Assembly (NCBI GenBank): GCA_020543525.1
Contig: JAHYIO010000007.1
Coordinates: 434,001-498,000, forward strand
Reading direction: 5' to 3'
DNA from: Coriolopsis trogii
Lineage: Eukaryota; Basidiomycota; Agaricomycetes; Polyporales; Polyporaceae
Length of the DNA stretch: 64,000 bases
Positions 11,878-24,170 of this stretch are shown here, one piece after another. Under the pieces are notes generated by a model that searched no databases, had not been told where the DNA came from, and saw only the letters and a list, made by a program, of their open reading frames with translations. The position numbers and the translations under genes are program-made. How positions within the stretch are numbered: the stretch's first letter is position 1; the number at the start of each line of letters is the position of its first letter.

Positions 11878-13043
11878 CTAGGCCTGTTTCCTGAGTAGCT
11901 TGACCATCTCGTCCACCACTTCCTCCAGGCCTGGGATTGCGTGACACAGTAGTGCTGCAAACTTGCCCTTCTCCTCGACACGACGGAGACGATACGTCGC
12001 CTGATACAGCCCACTGAGCTCCGAGACTATCACTGCTCCAATAGTCAGCCGCTGCAAGGCATTCATCGGTAGGTACAGCGCAGGTCGTGCTGAGAGACGT
12101 GCAACCACCCCAAATGGCACTGTTAGCGCGAACAGTACATATAGGCTATAGGCCTCCTTTACATGCTGCAAATATTATAGGGCATGTCACGGGTCAGCGA
12201 CGACATCAAGCATTATTGATACGTTCAGACGTACCACGTCTTGAACAGTGTTCGCGATGTAATTAACACAAATGTCCCAGTCCCTACCCTTCGTGGGCCA
12301 CATGCTTCGATCGAGCTTGCCTGCAGCCGCCTGTTGCAGATAAAATGCCCAGCTGTCCGACTGGTTCCAATCTTTCCATAGCTGATTACGCCAGCGACTG
12401 ACTTTGTCGAATACATTGGAGCTATCGTTGCGAGCTGCTGACGAATGAAAGAGATCAGGGATTGCCCGGAGGGCTACTCGCCGATGGCAAGGAGACGTTT
12501 GACGAACCACTGGCACCGTATCTCTCCTTCCACACTGTTTTCAGTTCGTCATTCCAAGGAGAAGTCTCGCTTGCTTTCTGCAAATTTGATCGTATTTTCG
12601 GGGTTTGCTCCACCGCCAACTTGGCGCACTGCGCTGCCGCCACGATGGTGAGGACGTCCCGATCGTTACGGATGACATCGCCCCAATCGAGCATAGTTAT
12701 AGTGCTTATGGTCACGGTGGCAGTAAACATTCCGTAGATACTGAGGAGCCCAAACGGTGTCAAGGCAGGGAGGCGGCGAGGTCAGTAATGCCTGTATATT
12801 CTGTGTAGCGTGTAAGATATCGATAGGCCCGCTGGCCAAATGGCCAATGCCTGAGGGCGTATTAGCACAATACCAGAGTTTAGTATACAAAGTGGACAGT
12901 ATAAAGCTCACCATACGCTGCTCGATGCTGAGCTGCTTGGAAGGAACAATAGGCTGATCTGTGCCAGCGACGTTGGTATAGTCTCCGGTGATCTCGACGA
13001 CGCTGTACTGGCGATCTTGATCTGGTGATAGTGGGTTGCCCAT
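11878..13043 (-). pseudogene. Decayed gene for an unrecognised membrane-associated protein
   Basis: A coding signal runs from ATG 13041-13043 (MGNPLSPDQDRQYSVVEITG) to the stop at 11878, but no single splice model keeps it open. After a first exon ending near 12912 the next frame reads ALAIWPAGLS.. and meets a TGA near 12784, then continues with a hydrophobic LLSIYGMFTATVTISTITML and QCAKLAVEQTPKIRSNLQ. Between about 12530 and 12420 the protein-like signal changes frame without a plausible intron. It resumes as NVFDKVSRWRNQLWKDWNQ and, after an intron (12173-12235), as a hydrophobic C-terminus YSLYVLFALTVPFGVVARL with a basic tail. I do not recognise the family. Alternatives are unusual short introns or sequence errors; RNA reads would decide. 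Confidence 0.5.
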
Positions 13044-13334
13044 GTTCCTCTAGAGTGCTAGGTTGTAGTAGAGGCTGACAAGGACGATGTGTGCGGTGTC
13101 AGTAGCGACTAGTGGCGTGTCAGTAGCGACTAGTGGCGGTGGCAGCCCAAGCTTGCTTGATTCAATACTTAACAATAATTGGACCGTGTGAGATCAGCGT
13201 CTCAGTTACCACATTGGGAACTCCTGCCGACGAAACACGATTGGAATCAGGAACTTGGGTATGTACACAGTCTCATGGATATACAGGCGACCTAAATCTC
13301 TCGTTCTAAGCCGATCAGTAGAAGCAACGTACGA
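13044..13334. other. Intergenic with a short tandem repeat
   Basis: Holds two tandem copies of a ~21-bp unit (GTCAGTAGCGACTAGTGGC) near 13096-13137. No gene seen. Confidence 0.5.
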
Positions 13335-13597
13335 CTACAGCTGCTTGCGAAAAGTTTGCTCGGAGCGCTGAGCGCACGAAATAAATCCAAAAAATGCCGA
13401 AAAATCGAAAAATGCCTCGACCGCGTTCCTCGCTGCGTATCTCAGGTCGGATAGTATATTTTGACTCCCTATGCCTTCGTATACCCTCATGTGTACTTTC
13501 CAAGGACGTATGTACATGAATGGAACCCAACCAAAAGCCAGCTCATCCAGCTGATGTGCAAGCGCCCATGCACAGTACACGGAGCCTGCGAGCTTCA
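13335..13597 (-). repeat. Fold-back element, left arm
   Basis: About 262 bp, near-identical reverse complement of 13874-14137, ending outward with CTACAGCTGCTTGCG. With a ~275-bp spacer the pair would make a long hairpin in DNA or RNA. Each arm carries an open frame (87-89 residues, e.g. YCAWALAHQLDELAFGWVP), but no domain is recognised. No clear target-site duplication flanks it. Confidence 0.88.
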
Positions 13598-13873
13598 TTG
13601 CGGAGCCACCCTAGGCCAAATAGGCTGGATCGAGTTCCCTTAGCGCATGAAAACAATCAGAGAGGAAGTTGAGTGCGAAACATGCAGGAATTCGAGAGTG
13701 GCAGAAGGTCGCGCAGTGTCATTGATCGGCGCTTCCCTACTCTCTGACAGCCAGGACTACGGAAGGCATGCCTGGGCATTCCCTGTTCTTGAATTACCTG
13801 GAACGAGTAGCCTGGCACTCCAATAGCACCTCAAGATAGTTGCGTTGGGAGTTTCACAAGCTCCCCGTTGATT
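13598..13873. other. Loop of the fold-back element
   Basis: Unique spacer of ~275 bp between the inverted arms. No gene recognised. Confidence 0.5.
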
Positions 13874-14137
13874 TTGAAGCTCGCAGGCTCCGTGTACTGT
13901 GCATGGGCGCTTGCACATCAGCTGGATGAGCTGGCTTTTGGTTGGGTTCCATTCATGCACATACGTCCTTGGAAAGTACACATGAGGGTATACGAAGGCA
14001 TAGGGAGTCAAACTATACTATCCGACCCGAGATACGCAGCGAGGAACTCGGTCGAGGCATTTTTCGATTTTTCGGCATTTTTTGGATTTATTTCGTGCGC
14101 TCAGCGCTCCGAGCAAACTTTTCGCAAGCAGCTGTAG
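13874..14137 (+). repeat. Fold-back element, right arm
   Basis: Partner of 13335-13597; a handful of base differences over ~262 bp. Ends with CAAGCAGCTGTAG. It lies 270 bp from the 3' end of CGI121. Confidence 0.88.
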
Positions 14138-14404
14138 ACACAGGTACAAAATCAAGCTGCCCTGTCAAGGCACAAGCAGCACGGCAACCCTACTCTTCAA
14201 GAAGGTCCGTAACGTCTACCTACTTCTACGGGGATTGAATATTGAATCCTGATTGCTTGACGTAGGCGCTGATCCGCTCGTCCACAGTTCTCTCAAAGAA
14301 CATTCTTCGTCCAAGCGAAAAGGTCATGACGCTGATCGAGATAGTGAGCTGCGGCTACTCCTTTGATGTCTACGCGTATACATGTAGGCAATGCCTTACC
14401 AGCC

Positions 14405-15177
14405 TCATCCCATTACACATTTCATCGCGACGGAACTCGTGACAATCTCATCTATTACTAGCTGTTCTCGTGCGAGGTCCTTTGAGACAACTCTCAAGGC
14501 CGTTTCACCGTTGAGCTTGTAGTACTACAGGGTGCGCATGAGCAGTCGAACTCTTTCTCTTCCGGTGCGAGACAATGTGCATACCTTCTTGATGCTAGCC
14601 CAATCTGTGATTTTGGCCAACCCATCAAACGAGGACAGTGTTCCCACCACAACTGAACTCATGAGCTCTTGTACATGCTCCAGGTGGGGAGAGCATATGC
14701 GAACGACGATGAGGGAAGTGGTGGACTCTGCTACACCATATCGCCGTATCGCCTCCGAGATCTGACGAGGCAAGTGAGTTCAGTGAGCGTGGGGAGACCC
14801 GAGTCTTGATTTCACATTGTTTGTCGGATTCAGAGCCCAGAGAATCTCGGAGTGGACGGTCTTGGTGCGGAGTGCACCCTGTACGTGGGCGAGGATCGCT
14901 TGATAGACGGCGGTCTGTAGATGCAACAGACTACAGACCTGAACGAATGAATGATGAGCTGATGGAATGCGTCCACACCGGCGTCGGGACTAACAAGACG
15001 AGCATCTATGAAGGCAAAGTTGACGGCTTCGCGCTCGACCTCGCCATCGGGACCTTCGAGTTGGCTTGCGCGGACTATGCGCGAACGTAGGTCTGCGGAG
15101 TTCGTGACATTCGTGAACAATGCAAGGTGAATGGTCGAACACTCGACTGGAAGGTGAGGATAGTGGAAGGATTGCAT
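14405..15177 (-). CDS. CGI121: EKC/KEOPS complex subunit CGI121 (TPRKB family)
   Basis: Small subunit of the KEOPS complex, which makes N6-threonylcarbamoyladenosine in tRNA; CGI121 binds the Bud32 kinase and tRNA. Four exons (14995-15177, 14816-14938, 14585-14761, 14405-14524) join without a frame break to 200 residues (yeast about 181). Family hallmarks are HLALFTNVTNSADLRSRI near the start, EREAVNFAFIDARLV, the exon-2 segment RTKTVHSEILWALNPTNN, and then ISEAIRRYGVAESTTSLIVVRI. ATG 15177 gives MQSFHYPHLP, a normal family start. It shares a 192-bp divergent promoter with the PDI-like gene. Confidence 0.92.
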
Positions 15178-15369
15178 GATGGACGGATCCAAGGGACGGC
15201 GACATATGGCCAGGCACTCGGAGCGCTGCCACCGCCACCCCGCTCACTGTGCTGACTCTCTCTCTCCAGTTCACCCATCTCACTTTCTTTGTCTCCTCTG
15301 CTTCTTCGTTTGCACGCTTTCTAACTTATCTTGGACACCCTCGGCTAGACTGCTGCGCTCTCTCCAGCC
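15178..15369. promoter_or_regulatory. Short divergent promoter, CGI121 and PDI-like gene
   Basis: 192 bp between two opposite start codons; C/T-rich on the + strand from about 15255 to 15360, as before many fungal start codons. No TATA box is obvious. Confidence 0.5.
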
Positions 15370-17566
15370 ATGCTCGCCTTTGTGCGGCTCTCGTTCTCTC
15401 TTCTCGTCTCTTCCGTCATCCTCGCTTCCACCGCGCTCCCCGTCGAATCCTCCGAGACAGACCTCCTCGTTCTCACCCCCGATGACTTTGAGTCCACAAT
15501 TGCCAACGGCGTCTGGTATGTGTTGTCTCCTGAACTAGAAGGACTATGCTTACGTTCGGGTATGCCTACTACACTCGGAACAGGTTCGTCGAGCATTTCT
15601 CGCCCTACTGCCGCCATTGCAGGGACTTCCTTCCTACATGGACTCAGCTCGTGGAGGAGAATGAAAAGAAGGCTGATCCTGGCATTCACCTTGCCCAAGT
15701 CAACTGTGCCGTGCATGGAGGTCTGTCTGTCAGCTCGTGTGTTAGCACACGCTGCGTCATCTGACGGTCTCACTAGACCTATGCCGCAAGAATGGCGTCG
15801 AAGGCTACCCGCAAATGAACCTCTATCGCAACGGGGAATACGTCGAGACCTTCAGGCAACCCAGGGACCATGATATCCTCACAGAATATATCACTACCCA
15901 TGCCGAACCCGTCAACCCTCCTGCTCCGGAGCCTCCTGTCCAGGCGCCCCCGGCTCAAGAGGAGACTGATGAATTCGCGGAAGAATTCGTCCACCGTCAA
16001 GACGCGAACCCCTCTGGCATCGTGGTTTCGCTCAATGAGAAGAACTTCCAGGAGACGATCGACAATGGCCATGTCTTCGTCAAGTTCTTTGCCCCATGGT
16101 ACGTGCCGCATCCACCTTACCATCTGTCGAGACCAACGTGTCGTGTCAGGTGTGGACACTGCAAGAAGCTAGCACCGATTTGGTCCCAGCTAGGCGGCCT
16201 TATGCAACACAAACTCAACATAGCCGAGGTCGACTGCGAAGCTCACAGTGCAATCTGCAAGAAGGAGGGTATCATGGGCTACCCCATGCTCTTCTACTAC
16301 GGCGGCAAGAACGCCGGTAAAACGGAGTACACCGGCGGACGCAAGTTGGAGCAGCTCAAGGCTTTCGCTGAGAAGGTGTCTGGCCCGTACGTATGCGGTT
16401 CGTTTTCGTGTACAAACTCTCAATATACTCTTCCCAGTGGCGTACAGGAGCTCAAGTTTGACGAGCTAGAGACCGCAGTGGCACAACACCCCGTACTGTA
16501 CCTCTTCTTGCATTCGCCATCAGATAAGACCATCTTTGTGAGTGTTGTCGTACTACGTAGCGCCTGCCTGCCTGATGTAGGTGCAGAAGCAAGTCATTGA
16601 AGCGTCCAATGTGCTCTTCGGCTCTCCCCCGCTGTACACCTCCACATCGTCAGCGTTCTACAATCACTTCAACATTCCAACTAGCACGGCTGCTGTCCTA
16701 GCGCTCAAAGACCATGACCCCTCGGCTCCTGCACAAGTGTATACTTTGACAAGGCCGGTATACACCCAAGAAGAGAGGCAAGCGCTGGTCGACTGGGTAC
16801 GGACTGTTATGTGTTTACTATGTTCTTGACTCTGAATGTTCGTCACAGCTTGTCCACAACCGGCTTCCAAGTGCGGTAGAACTCGACGCGGACAACTTCC
16901 AGGACGTGATGAATGCACCGCACAAGCCTCTGGTTGTGATCACAGCGACATCTCCAAAGGACAAGCAGAAGGTTTCGAAGGACGTGACGGACCTGGCTCG
17001 GCGCTGGCGAGATGCCAAGGAGCAGGTGCCGGTCGTATTCACTTGGATGGACGCCGACCGGTGGGGAAGCTGGCTGAAGAGCATGTACGGTCTGAAGGCA
17101 GACAATCTTCCGCGAGCGATTGTTGCGAACCACACGGTGCGTTGACCGCGCAGAGGGGGAGGAGGATGCAGGACTGATGGTACGATGATACAGAGGCTCG
17201 TATACTACGACACGGATCCGTACGGGGAGAAGTTGCAGCTGACGTCTGCGAGCCTGTTCCCGACGATCAATGCGGCGGCGAAGGGAACACTGTCGTACAA
17301 GCACTCGGAGAATCTCATTGAGCGGACGGCGAGGGTATGTCTCCGCTGCATGTTCCGTCGCGGAATACGTCTGATGGGGTTTGCAGTACCTGAACGGAAA
17401 GCTGATTGCGATGGAGACTTATGTGATTCAGAACCCGTGGCACACTGCGATGTTTGCGGTTGCAGGAATGATCGGTCTAGGGATTGGGGTGAAGAGGCTG
17501 CTTGCGGAGTCGGACGAGGCGCGAGAAGGGCAGCACTATTTGCGCAAGGGCGAACGGGTCGACTAG
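15370..17566 (+). CDS. Membrane-anchored protein disulfide isomerase-like protein
   Basis: Endoplasmic-reticulum thiol oxidoreductase. Nine exons (15370-15515, 15584-15720, 15777-16098, 16150-16386, 16438-16537, 16587-16796, 16849-17136, 17194-17334, 17387-17566) join in frame to 586 residues. A signal peptide (LSFSLLVSSVILASTALPVES) precedes a first thioredoxin domain with the unusual active site CRHC (FSPYCRHC, ~C58/C61). After a Pro/Glu linker a second domain has the classic FFAPWCGHCKKLAP (~C203/C206). Two further redox-inactive-looking thioredoxin-like regions follow. A membrane segment, MFAVAGMIGLGIGV (~545-565), is followed by a short basic tail without HDEL. Layout resembles TMX3-type PDIs; a lumenal catalytic part with cytosolic tail is inferred. 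Confidence 0.92.
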
Positions 17567-17924
17567 TTCTGTGTGGTCGGTGCTTGTGGATACTTACTGT
17601 AATGTACTGGTGGTCTTGGAACATGGCGCGGTAGGACGACGCGTACGTGAGCAGAATGAGTCACGGCGGACACGCGTCCACGGCGCAGTCGGGAGAAGAC
17701 GGAAGGGCGAGGCTGCCGACGGGACGCGACAGGGACCGAGCGCCGGGATATGTACAGCGCGTCTCACACTTTTGACTCTGCCTCCTCGTCCTTGTCCTTG
17801 TCCTCGTCGTCGTCCTCGTCGTCGTCCTCGTCCGCTGGCTGCCCCCGCTCCCGTCGCGTTCTAGTCCCCTTCTCTTCTCCAGGTTGAGCATTGGTCAGCT
17901 CTTGGCTTGCAGGCTCATCCGGCC
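17567..17924. other. Intergenic with a CTCGTC-type microsatellite
   Basis: Spacer between the PDI-like and PPR genes. A run of CTCGTC/CTTGTC units covers about 17781-17833 and is followed by a C/T-rich leader before the PPR start codon. Confidence 0.65.
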
Positions 17925-20900
17925 ATGCTCCCAAAAGTTGCCAACTCTCTCTTTCACCACACCCATAGGGCCGTCGTCGCCGTTCAGAACCAGACTGGTC
18001 ACACCCTCCGCAATGTTCTCCAGCTCCAGTCTTCCTCGGGCTCCTCCACAGCTGTAACTGGCTGGGGTTCTACCGGCCACTCTACCGGCTCCTCTCACGC
18101 GGGTCCCGGTCCATCCAAGTTCCATGCTTCAGCCCGACTGCAGACTACCCAGTCTGTGAGTGTACACACCTTCTCTTCTCTTACTGGTCATCTCACGCAA
18201 TATCCCCACAGGGAACGCCTATCACTTCCTCCCAGGTCCGTGACCGTGTCGAGAAGCTCAACGCCTTTCGCGTCCCCTCCACCCACCGTTCTCAGCACCT
18301 CGCCGTCGACTCTTCGTCCGACGCGTCCCAGCTCGTCCGTTCCGGATTCGGTACTTATGCCACCCTCATCAACACCCTCACCGATCGCGACTTCGAGAAT
18401 CACGAAGCCGTCCGTCGTGCCGAGGCCCGTCTTCGCAGGCGTCGTCGCGCTGCCGTTGACGAGAATGCACAAGAGGAGGAGGACCGTATCGCCAGTCTCA
18501 GAGGTGACTCTCACTTCAAGTCCGCCCTCGCCCTTTTCCACACCGCATCGGCGAGCCCCAACGCAAAATTCCCGCTCCAGATATACAACAAGCTCCTGCG
18601 TTCATGCGCCATTCATCACAACTCCGATGCCGCCCTCACCGTCTATGCCCACCTCGAGAAGCGCGTCGATATCGTGCCTGATGCGCAGACTTTCATCAGT
18701 CTCATCGAGACATTTGCCAACTGCAAAGACCTCCAGGGCGCAGAGTCCATCTTCCAAAAGTTCAAGGACGCCTCGCTCTCCGACCGTGTCCAGTGGACCT
18801 TCGACTCTACCGCCCTTGACGCTTCCGTCTCGGAGCGTGTCTCTCAGACCGCAGTCTGGAATGAGATGCTTGCTGCCTACTTCCGTTGTGGCCAACCCGC
18901 CGACGCACTTGTTCTCTTGGAACAGATGATGGACACTTCTGCCGGTGAAGTCTTCCGCTCGACCGATGTCCCCCTTCCTACGTCTTCCACCTTCTCTCGT
19001 GCTGTCGCTGGCTTCTGCCAGAATGGTGATGTTTCCACCGCATTGGCTTGGTTCGAGCGCATGTTGCAGCAGGAGACAACGTCTAGTGATCCGCATGCGT
19101 CAACCCGGGTTCCTCACCGTCCCGACGCATCTTCTTGGACGGCCATGTTCGACGCCCTCGCGGATGAAGGCATGGTCGCGGAACTCAATCGCTTGTTCGT
19201 GCGTTGGGTCGACATCACCTCTCGGGAGAGCGCCACGATTTGGAGTGACCACCGGGATACGGTCCTCGCAGCCAACCTCACTTTCATGGACACGCGCTCT
19301 GATTTGGACAACGCGAAGGCGCTTGAGCTACTCGGTTTCCTCTCGGAGCATGTCCTCCCTTGGGAGATCGAGGGTGGTCACTTCACGTTTCACCGGGACA
19401 CTTCTCGCGCACTGTGCCATCGGTTGGTCATGCAATACTGGCAACGTGGACACATGGACCAAGGCATGGATTTGGCTTCTCGTATTGCGGCTCGGCAACT
19501 TGAGGTCATTCAGTATGGCCAGACGGAACGGTTATTTGACGCGAGTCAGTCTCAACGGAGGATCGAAGGCACTCGTCAATTTGCTGCCGACTTGACTGCG
19601 GAAATTTTGCGGTCGTCTGCTGTTAGCGTCTCGCTATCTCACCTCCTTCGGCTTTCGGCGCTCCTCATGGACGTTGGTGCTTTGGTTCCCAACGTGCTAT
19701 CCGAACTCTGTCTCAATGCGTATGCGCTCCAGCGGGCGAGCCCTTCCCTGTCACTCTCCTCGAAAGAATGGGAAGCCCTTTTGGAACTAGTCGTTGCAAG
19801 CGAAGTGGACGTGGCGGCTACGCTGAACACCCTAGTTGATGATCTCCTACACCACTCGGTCAATATCAAGGCGTTCAGCGACACAGCGAAGGATCACCTC
19901 GTCCGTGGCCTGTCGTGGAACGACACGAACTCGGCTCGTCTGCTCGCCCAGCTCGGTGAACCCTTCAGCACCCGCTTTGCCGAGCTGCAGCGTGCGCAAG
20001 AGTCGTCTCCTGTAGTATCGGTACGCTCATTCGAAGATCACGCCCTATCGGAAGAGATCCCTGCCTCTCCCCTAACCCCTTCAATCTTCTCCGGCCATGT
20101 TGACGCTTCTCACAGTCAATTCGTTGGCGAGTTCTATCCGGGTGGAAACAAGGTCTCGGTCCTCACGGCATACAAGCGATTCAAGTCGGGCGAGGAAAGG
20201 GGCGTGTTCCCCCGTCCCATTGTACTCGCCCGTCTCATTAGCGCACTGGGTCGTCTCAACGAGACGGACAAAATATACGACGTTTACCGTGCGGCACAAG
20301 TCGTTCTCACTTCCATGGAGTCGATGAAGCAGTGGCAGACGTCTGGCTGGTTCCTTGTCGAGGACCATATGATCATTGGACTGGCTCACGCAGGTGACAT
20401 TGAGGCTGCTCACGCTCACCGTCAACGGATCCTTCAACAGGGCGGTGTTCCTTCCGCGGACGCTTACGGCGCGCTTATCCTGCACGTCAAGGACACCACT
20501 GACGATACGTCGAATGCGATGGCCTTATTCCAGGAGTCCCAGAGTCTGGGCGTGGTCCCGAACATCTTCATGTACAACACCATCATCTCGAAACTCGCCA
20601 AAGCCCGCAAGGCCGACTTCGCCCTTCAGTTGTTCCAGGATATGAAGGAGCGCAATGTGCAGCCGACCTCTGTCACGTACGGCGCCGTCATTGCGGCGTG
20701 CTGCCGTGTCGGTGATGCTGCGTCCGCGGAGCTGCTCTTCAAAGAGATGACGAGCGAGCCGTCCTTTAAGCCGCGCGTTCCCCCCTACAACACGATGATG
20801 CAGCTCTACACGCACACTAAGCCGGATCGGGCCCGTGTTCTGCACTACTACCACGAGCTTCTCGCTGCCAAGGTGCAGCCTACTGCACACACGTACAAGG

Positions 20901-21727
20901 TTCGTCGGACAACTACTTCTCTAGTCCACGCTGTTGCTAATGTTCCACCCTAGCTCCTCATTGACGCTTATGGCTGCATAGAGCCTGTCGATCTGCCGGC
21001 TATGGAGAGGGTGTTCCAGGACTTGGTCGCCGACTCATCCGTCCCGGTACAAGGCACGCACTGGGCCGCTCTCATCAACTCGTATGGTTGCGTCCACAAG
21101 GACCTTGACAAGGCTCTCGCGATCTTCGACTCTATCGCACAGCATTCATCAACGAAGGCTCACAGTACACCTCTTCCTGACGCCGTCGTGTACGAGGCAC
21201 TGATTAACACGCTCGTAACCCATCGCCGCATGGACCTCGCGCCCAAGTACCTTCAACAACTCCGGGCGAGTGGTATCCACATGACGGCTTACATTGCGAA
21301 CCTACTCATCAAGGGCTATGCGTCCATTGGCGATATTGAGCGGTCGCGCGAAATCTTCGAGTCTCTTCAGGACCCCCAGGAGGGCATGGCGGCACCCCAC
21401 AACCACGCACCTCACCAAAACAAGCAGGCGAGCGTTGTCGCAGTACCTGCCGAAGCTCCGGTCTACCGTGAGGTTAGTGCTCTGTTCTATTGGTCTCTTT
21501 TACGGACGCGTGCTAACTTGGATTCGTAGCCTTCGACTTGGGAAGCAATGGTCCGCGCCGAGCTAGGAAACGGCGAACGTGATCGCGCTGTATCGCTGCT
21601 GCAGCGGTTGCAGTCCAGGATGTTCCCCCCTGCCGTCTACCAGCGTATTAGCGGCATTATGCTCGATGATTCCGTCTCGCCATGGTCATCGGACGCATCG
21701 TCGTCGAGTCCCACGCCCTCTTCATGA
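17925..21727 (+). CDS. Large pentatricopeptide repeat protein, probably mitochondrial
   Basis: Four exons (17925-18155, 18212-20899, 20954-21472, 21530-21727) give 1211 residues. PPR proteins bind organellar RNA and act in its maturation or translation. The N-terminus (MLPKVANSLFHHTHRAVVAV) is basic and amphipathic, as in mitochondrial presequences. PPR helix pairs are visible near residues 230-320 (DAQTFISLIETFANCKD, VWNEMLAAYFRCGQPADALV). Another block lies near 855-960 (FMYNTIISKLAKARKADFAL, SVTYGAVIAACCRVGDAAS, PPYNTMMQLYTHT), with more at ~1000-1110 (VVYEALINTLVTHRRMD, AYIANLLIKGYASIGDIE). The middle is helical and too diverged to count repeats by eye. The ATG at 17925 starts the presequence; a GTG- or CTG-type extension is not needed. 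Which transcript it serves cannot be told. Confidence 0.88.
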
Positions 21728-22545
21728 TTTGTTCCCTCGTTGCTTGGCTGTGCCTTGTGCTCTGTGATGGCTGAATGACTGTAGTTGCACTATGCTTTCG
21801 CTCCATTGTATATTAGCCTGCATCACGACTGTGCTCTTTGATAGGGATATTGTATCACTAGTAATCTATACATCATATGTTCCGCTAGACGTAGAGTAGC
21901 TAAACTTCATGACCCTTACACACATCACGACACTACATGTACTTACTATTAGTAGCGCATGCGCAATCACCCCCCTTCTCTCGCAATTCGTCGTGTGGCA
22001 TTGATCAATAATCCTGCTATTTAGTCCAGTACTCAGGTAAGATAGGGCCAGCTGATATCCACCTGAGAGTGGGGAATGGTAGTCTCGGCTCCAGCTCTCT
22101 GAGTGCTCAAATGAGTCCTGCAGGAGGAAGAGCCTGAGGGAGACATTAACGCTGATTGGAGAATGGTGCAAATGGGATCTCGAGAAGTTTGGTTTGAGCA
22201 CTGGTGGTCTGGTATACTGTACCATTCCAACCTGATATTCATGTCACGCATCATGACCCCCCTTGAAGACGAATATCAAGAGATTGGTTATGCCTCACAA
22301 GAAATTTTGAATATTCCAAGGTCAGTGTCATGTGCGCTTTGCTGGCACTAATGTGATTTTGGTAGGGATTGGGGGACTACTCCACCATAGCAATAATGGG
22401 ATTAGTTTTGGTCAGAGACCACAGAGCTTGGACCTTAGGGAGCAGGATTGGTTGGAGCCCTAATCTGGCCTAACCCTAAAGACACCCAATGTATAAAGGA
22501 GGATCAAGAGGTCTGTTGGTGGGACAAACTCTGGGCACTTTTTAG
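21728..22545. other. Intergenic, edge of the repeat-rich compartment
   Basis: PPR 3' UTR, then sequence with falling GC content and no recognisable gene. Coding density ends here. Confidence 0.55.
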
Positions 22546-22550
22546 GAGGC

Positions 22551-22880
22551 TGTTGTGACCTGTGGTCAAGTGAGATGTGGAAGGAGACTGAGATATTGAG
22601 CAAGGGTGAGAGTACAAGTCTTGTGTAGCAAGAGTGGAGCAAGGCTTGACACACAGGGCCGGAGATAAGGTGTATTGAGAGAATGTAAGTGAACAAAAAT
22701 ATAGTGAGGCTTACCCAGTGACAAGAGGTTGAAACTGAAGTTTCCAAGTAGCAAGTATCTACTACTTATATACAGAGAACAATAAGCGCTAGGGACAATA
22801 GGTCACAGGTGCATGCGAGAGCACTGAAACAATAGTGGAAGCATGGACAAAGGAACAATGGAAATGAGAGGTTCATGACA
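22551..22880 (+). repeat. Solo LTR, copy 1
   Basis: 330 bp beginning TGTTGTGACC and ending GTTCATGACA, bounded on both sides by GAGGC (22546-22550 and 22881-22885). A second 330-bp copy sits at 24171-24500 with a different duplication, so each is an independent solo LTR and the two are not the ends of one element. Contains ACTTATATACAG, a possible TATA region. Strand is arbitrary. Confidence 0.88.
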
Positions 22881-22885
22881 GAGGC

Positions 22886-24165
22886 CTGTCAGAGACCCTG
22901 GGCTGCCAGGCAGCCTGCCAACAGCAGGCCCACCCCTTGCTACAACCAAATTTCTAATCAGGGGCACATAAAGATGGATTTTGTGTTTGTCCCATGGTCA
23001 CAAGGTTCTTTGAGTTAGTAAAGATTCATGTTTTCAACATTACACATCACACCTATTCAATATAACTATACTATTTCAATTGGTTTGAATAGCCCTGTGA
23101 TATGTGACACAGCACTTAGGGTGGGTGGATTCAAACAGCCAACTAGTGACCATGATACTGGCTGTGATATTTAAACAAGGTAGGGTGCACAATAGCATGC
23201 CACCCCACCAGGGTCTAAGTGCCCAGCTGGCCCATTTGGATGTCCTCTTTGTGACTTATGACAGACTGCGGAATTTCAGACAATAAGTGGGTCTGTGATG
23301 TTTAACTTTTCAAACCATTCAAAATGGTATAGTAGGTTCAAATGGTATAATAGTTTAGGCTTGGCTAGGGGATTTGTGACTTTATAGAACACAGCTATGG
23401 GTTTCACCTGTTACATCCTGTGCCTCTCCAGCCATATTACCCCAAACCTCAAACTCTAAACCCCGATTGGTATATCCTTCCTCTGCACATCACAGTACTT
23501 CGATTTTATCAGTGATACATAGTTCCATCACAATGTTACCATTAGTACATCACACAACAGACATTACAGTTCTAATTCTCATCCATACTCCATCATTGGC
23601 TTAGTAGCTAGTATTACAACCTTCCCTTATTCCAGACCAGTATCGTCTTGTCCCTTACCACTTTGTTGCATCCCCTGTCTCACTTACTCTTCATCATTCC
23701 ACATGCATCATCCATCTCTTCGTCATTGCTTTTACATATGCTTAATCACCCTTGCTATCTATGTCTCCTTGCTCAGTCAGCCCATCTATATATAAACCCA
23801 GATCTGTCAGCCTAGCTATGTAAAACCCCCGCTTAGTCATCTGCAGCCCTACGACTCCATTTCCACATCACTGCCACGTTACTATACCATTTATGGCAGT
23901 TCACGTTGTACTATATATGATAGCTGAGGTTTCTATCAAGGAACCCCAGCTTCAATCTTTTCATTCACCTAATCTGTACCATCAGGCTTCTGAATAGAAC
24001 AGTGTTCTATTCTTTTCCCACATCTTGCTGCACACTCAAAGGCTGTAGCATCCCTCACTTAGACCAGTCCTAACAGCTAGTGCCATTCTCACTCTAGGCT
24101 ACCTTTGCTATCAACCCTCACTATCTAGCAAGAGAAAATGGCCAGCTGGATTGTGAGTATCATCC
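22886..24165. other. Repeat-rich intergenic between solo LTRs
   Basis: AT-rich. Bases ~23411-23605 recur in the same orientation near 61044-61221 (shared runs such as TATCCTTCCTC and TTTATCAGTGAT). No open gene recognised. Confidence 0.55.
23411..23605 (+). repeat. Dispersed repeat, copy 1
   Basis: Alignable by eye to 61044-61221 over about 180 bp, differing mainly by C/T and G/A changes. Both contain CATCCATACTCCATC near the end. Element type unknown. Confidence 0.7.
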
Positions 24166-24170
24166 TGCAT

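Noticed and set aside
17781..17833. CTCGTC run as a CRISPR-like or satellite array
   Set aside because: A simple microsatellite without spacers.
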